Shown here: positions 7,092-8,978 of the stretch, piece after piece | How the letters are laid out: each line of letters begins with the position of its first letter | Position numbering within the stretch: the first letter of the stretch is position 1 | NCBI GenBank assembly: GCA_013698385.1 | Contig: JACCVB010000121.1 | Location: forward strand, 1 to 8,978 | Reading direction: 5' to 3' | Source of the DNA: Chloroflexota bacterium | GTDB lineage: Bacteria > Chloroflexota > Limnocylindria > Limnocylindrales > CSP1-4 | DNA: 8,978 nt | Program-made: the position numbers and the translations under genes | Notes under the pieces: generated by a model | Databases searched by the model: none | What the model saw: the letters and a program-made list of their open reading frames with translations, nothing else | What the model was told of the DNA's origin: nothing

Positions 7092-8324
7092 GTGACGGGG
7101 TGGCCGCAGCCGACCGACTTCGCCGCGCCACCCGAGCCCGCTCGGCGTGCCGGGTGGCGGGAAGCTGACCGGATCGCGCGGCCGGCGCGACTATCTCGGC
7201 TGCGAGAGCGCTTCGCCGGCGCCGGCATCGACGCCTATTTCGGCGTACGGCCGGAGCACATGCGCTACCTGACCGGGTTCGGCCTGGGCACTGGGGAGGA
7301 ACGGGTCGCCGGGCATTCCGGCCGGTTCCTCGTCGGAGCAGACGAGGTGGTCGTGCTCGCCGACTCGCGCTACACCATCCAGGTTCGCCGCGAGGCCCCG
7401 GGCGCGCGTGTGTTCGAGGCATACGGCGATCTGGCCGGTCGATGGGAGGAGCTGGTCGGTTCCGTGGGGGCGCGGCGAGTCGGGGTGGAGTCCGGGTTCG
7501 TTTCGCGGGCGCTGTGGGATGCACTCGCTGCGGCCGCGCCTTCGGTCGAACTGGTCCCGGTGGAAGGCTGGGTGGAGGTGGATCGAGCGGTCAAGGAACC
7601 GTCCGAGGTGGAGCGGATCGCGGCGGCCTGCGCCGTGGCCGACCGGTCCCTTGCCGCCCTGCTGCCCGAGATCCGCCCTGGGGCCACGGAGGCGGAATTC
7701 GCACTGCGCCTGGAGTGGCTGATCCGAACCGGGGGTGCGGAGGCGCTCGCGTTCGACGTCGCCTGCCTGTCCGGACCGGAGGCGGCGTTGCCGCACGGGT
7801 CGCCCGGAGATCGGTCGGTCCTCGCGGGAGCGGTCCTGCTGTTCGACTTCGGGGCCCAGGTGGAGGGGTATCGCAGCGACATGACCCGGACCCTGTTCGT
7901 CGGCGAACCGTCGGCGCGCGATCTCGAGGTCTACGAGCTGGTCGCACGATCGCAGCGGGCGGCGGTCACGATGCTCGAGGACGCCGTCCACGGGGGAGGG
8001 GAGCTGCCCAGCGGTCGGTCCGTGGATGCCGTCGCTCGGGCGGTCATCGTGGATGCCGGACACGGGGACCAGTTCGGGCACGGGACCGGACACGGCATCG
8101 GCCTGGCCACACACGAGGCCCCGTCGCTCGGCAAGAGCGCGGTCGGGACGCCGTTGCCCAGTCCGACCGTCTTCTCGGTCGAGCCGGGGGTCTACCTGGA
8201 AGGCGAGACGGGAGTTCGGATCGAGGACCTCGTCTTCCTCGATGCTGCGGCGGGCCGGGTGGAGCTGCTGACCCGGTTCCCGCGGGACGTCGTCGTGGTG
8301 GGCCACGAGGGGGTTGGTGCGTGA
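7092..8324 (+). CDS. M24 family Xaa-Pro-type aminopeptidase
   Basis: 410 residues; a cytoplasmic 'pita-bread' metallopeptidase that likely removes N-terminal residues preceding proline, or cleaves Xaa-Pro dipeptides. The creatinase-type N-terminal domain spans about 33-160 (RLRERFAGAGIDAYFGV, then RYLTGF and LADSRY), and the catalytic domain about 168-405. All five expected metal ligands are present: Asp252 (FDFGA), Asp263 (YRSDMTRT), His334 (HGTGHGIG), Glu364 (SVEPGVYL) and Glu378 (GVRIEDL). The supporting histidines His235 (LPHG), His330 and His341 match the spacing known in E. coli PepP (243, 350, 361 around the ligand 354). The short Glu364-Glu378 spacing is closer to the PepQ/YqhT-like branch. 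The GTG start lies 3 bases after the mltG stop; a later ATG (7261) would remove most of the N-terminal lobe. Exact substrate preference cannot be read from sequence, so no symbol is given. Confidence 0.92.
   Translation: MTGWPQPTDFAAPPEPARRAGWREADRIARPARLSRLRERFAGAGIDAYFGVRPEHMRYLTGFGLGTGEERVAGHSGRFLVGADEVVVLADSRYTIQVRREAPGARVFEAYGDLAGRWEELVGSVGARRVGVESGFVSRALWDALAAAAPSVELVPVEGWVEVDRAVKEPSEVERIAAACAVADRSLAALLPEIRPGATEAEFALRLEWLIRTGGAEALAFDVACLSGPEAALPHGSPGDRSVLAGAVLLFDFGAQVEGYRSDMTRTLFVGEPSARDLEVYELVARSQRAAVTMLEDAVHGGGELPSGRSVDAVARAVIVDAGHGDQFGHGTGHGIGLATHEAPSLGKSAVGTPLPSPTVFSVEPGVYLEGETGVRIEDLVFLDAAAGRVELLTRFPRDVVVVGHEGVGA
8308..8313 (+). promoter_or_regulatory. Possible Shine-Dalgarno (AGGGGG) for the mini-lipoprotein ORF
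   Basis: A purine-rich run 7 bases before the GTG at 8321. It also encodes Glu-Gly of the peptidase C-terminus, so it may be coincidental. Confidence 0.3.
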
Positions 8325-8407
8325 ACCCGCTGGGTCAGGCCGCGGTGATCGTGGCGCTCCTCGTCCTGACCGGTTGCGCGGGGCCGGCACCTGCCGCCCA
8401 CACATGA
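8321..8407 (+). CDS. 28-residue ORF with lipoprotein signal and lipobox (mini or truncated lipoprotein)
   Basis: The GTG start overlaps the peptidase stop (GTGA). The peptide begins MNPLGQAAVIVALLVL (initiator written as Met) and continues TGCAGPAPAAHT: a short n-region, an 11-12 residue hydrophobic core, and a textbook lipobox LTGC with the acceptor cysteine at residue 19. Only nine residues follow the cysteine before TGA, so the mature product would be a 10-residue Pro/Ala-rich lipopeptide. If real, signal peptidase II processing and membrane anchoring would be expected. The alternatives are the surviving start of a larger lipoprotein gene whose body was deleted next to the convergent aminotransferase, or a chance ORF. 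The purine-rich run upstream and the coupling overlap favour translation, while the size argues for caution. No downstream frame continues as a recognisable lipoprotein. Confidence 0.4.
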   Translation: MNPLGQAAVIVALLVLTGCAGPAPAAHT

Positions 8408-8412
8408 GCGGG

Positions 8413-8448
8413 CCGATCCACGGTGCGGGACCGACCCACGGTGCCGGA
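8413..8448. repeat. Tandem 18-bp duplication in the convergent gap
   Basis: CCGATCCACGGTGCGGGA (8413-8430) is followed directly by CCGACCCACGGTGCCGGA (8431-8448), with 16 of 18 bases identical. Each copy, together with the first bases after it, contains CGGT-N5-ACCG (8421-8433 and 8439-8451), a tiny stem. The gap between the lipoprotein-like ORF and the convergent aminotransferase (8408-8459) holds nothing else recognisable. Confidence 0.75.
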
Positions 8449-8459
8449 CCGCGCCGCGC

Positions 8460-8978
8460 TCAACGGGCCGCGGCCGCCGCGAGGGTCGCCTCGAGCGCCA
8501 GCACCAAGACCGGCACGTCGCCGGCCGTGAACGCGAGGGGTGGCCGGATCTTCAGCACGTTCCCGGCGGCTCCCGTCGTGCCCACCAGGACGCCGCGGTC
8601 GCGCAAGCCCTCCTTGATCGCCCGGGCCGCGACGGGATCCGCGATCCTCGTGCCCGGATCGCGGACGACGTCCAGCCCGACCGCCAGGCCGACGCCACGG
8701 ACCTCCCCGATGATCGGGAACCGACCGGCGACCTCCACCAGCGCCCCGCGCAGCGCGTCCCCCGCTTCGACGACACGAGGCAGGACCCGTTCGTCGTCCA
8801 GCACGTCAAGCACGGCCATCGAGGCTGCCACGGACACCTGGTTGCCCCCGAACGTGCTGAAGAACACGGTCCCAACGGCAAATCGATCGACGATCTCACG
8901 GCGCGTGATGACGGCCCCGACCGGGTGTCCGTTGGCCATCGGTTTCCCGAGCGTGACGACGTCGGGCACGATCCCGTA
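8460..8978 (-). CDS. Class-III PLP-dependent aminotransferase, C-terminal part (start beyond window)
   Basis: The reading frame is open to the right edge; 172 C-terminal residues are visible out of a typical 420-450. The fragment starts YGIVPDVVTLGKPMANGHP, the site of the PLP-binding lysine (visible Lys12, codon around 8943-8945). It continues with FFSTFGGNQVSVAASMAVL, containing the phosphate-contacting Thr42, then IGEVRGVGLAVGLDVV and GNVLKIRPPLAFT. The pattern is closest to the AGXT2/ethanolamine-phosphate phospho-lyase-like branch, which uses alanine-glyoxylate, beta-amino acid or amino-alcohol phosphate substrates; the subgroup cannot be fixed without the N-terminal half. In some bacteria this branch is fused to a kinase domain upstream, which cannot be seen here. 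It is convergent to, and not part of, the alaS-mltG operon. It ends TGA at 8460-8462. Confidence 0.93.
   Translation of the reverse strand, partial: YGIVPDVVTLGKPMANGHPVGAVITRREIVDRFAVGTVFFSTFGGNQVSVAASMAVLDVLDDERVLPRVVEAGDALRGALVEVAGRFPIIGEVRGVGLAVGLDVVRDPGTRIADPVAARAIKEGLRDRGVLVGTTGAAGNVLKIRPPLAFTAGDVPVLVLALEATLAAAAAR

Noticed and set aside
7191..8405. 404-residue antisense open frame opposite the M24 peptidase
   Set aside because: The plus frame carries all metal ligands of a known family; the antisense frame shows no family motif.
8384..8447. Inverted repeat CCGGCACC (8384-8391) / GGTGCCGG (8440-8447) as a terminator
   Set aside because: Only 8 bp with a 48-base loop and no following T-run; not better than chance in such GC-rich sequence.
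8404..8978. Plus-strand frame from the ATG at 8404 (ATGA overlap with the mini ORF)
   Set aside because: Beyond the short repeat it reads entirely antisense to the conserved aminotransferase and has no lipoprotein or other recognisable features.

Overview
The window is very GC-rich and densely coded. Six genes and one tiny ORF run left to right with almost no space between them, and one gene fragment points the other way at the right edge. The gene order is alaS - FtsA/PilM-like ATPase - bitopic baseplate-J-like protein - ruvX - mltG - M24 peptidase - mini lipoprotein ORF. The protein style is Ala/Arg/Gly/Pro-rich with GTG starts. Together these suggest a Chloroflexota bacterium, perhaps Limnocylindria-like. 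That assignment rests on remembered gene order and style, not on a search.

Layout. Positions 1-2214 hold the 3' four-fifths of alaS (alanyl-tRNA synthetase; the start lies left of the window). Positions 2214-3476 encode an actin-fold ATPase of the FtsA/PilM superfamily. Positions 3479-5209 encode a single-pass membrane protein with a cytoplasmic N-terminal domain, one membrane helix, an extracytoplasmic baseplate-J-like region and a Ser/Pro/Ala repeat tail. Positions 5206-5706 are ruvX (YqgF), 5703-7088 are mltG (septation-type lytic transglycosylase) and 7092-8324 encode an M24 Xaa-Pro-type aminopeptidase. A 28-residue ORF with a perfect lipobox overlaps its stop codon (8321-8407). After a 52-base gap containing a tandem 18-bp duplication comes the 3' part of a class-III aminotransferase on the minus strand (8460-8978).

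How the genes fit together. Four of the six plus-strand junctions overlap by 1-4 bases and the other two are separated by 2-3 bases. The whole plus-strand block is therefore almost certainly one translationally coupled operon, with its promoter outside the window. The alaS-ruvX-mltG backbone is a widespread bacterial arrangement. In Firmicutes and Actinobacteria small lineage-specific genes sit between alaS and ruvX. Here that slot holds a cytoplasmic actin-like ATPase followed by a bitopic envelope protein, an arrangement reminiscent of PilM-PilN or FtsA and its membrane partners, upstream of a peptidoglycan-cleaving enzyme. That pair is the best candidate in the window for an under-described system. 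No mobile element, CRISPR array, tRNA or rRNA was seen, and no stretch of more than about 55 bases lacks a gene.
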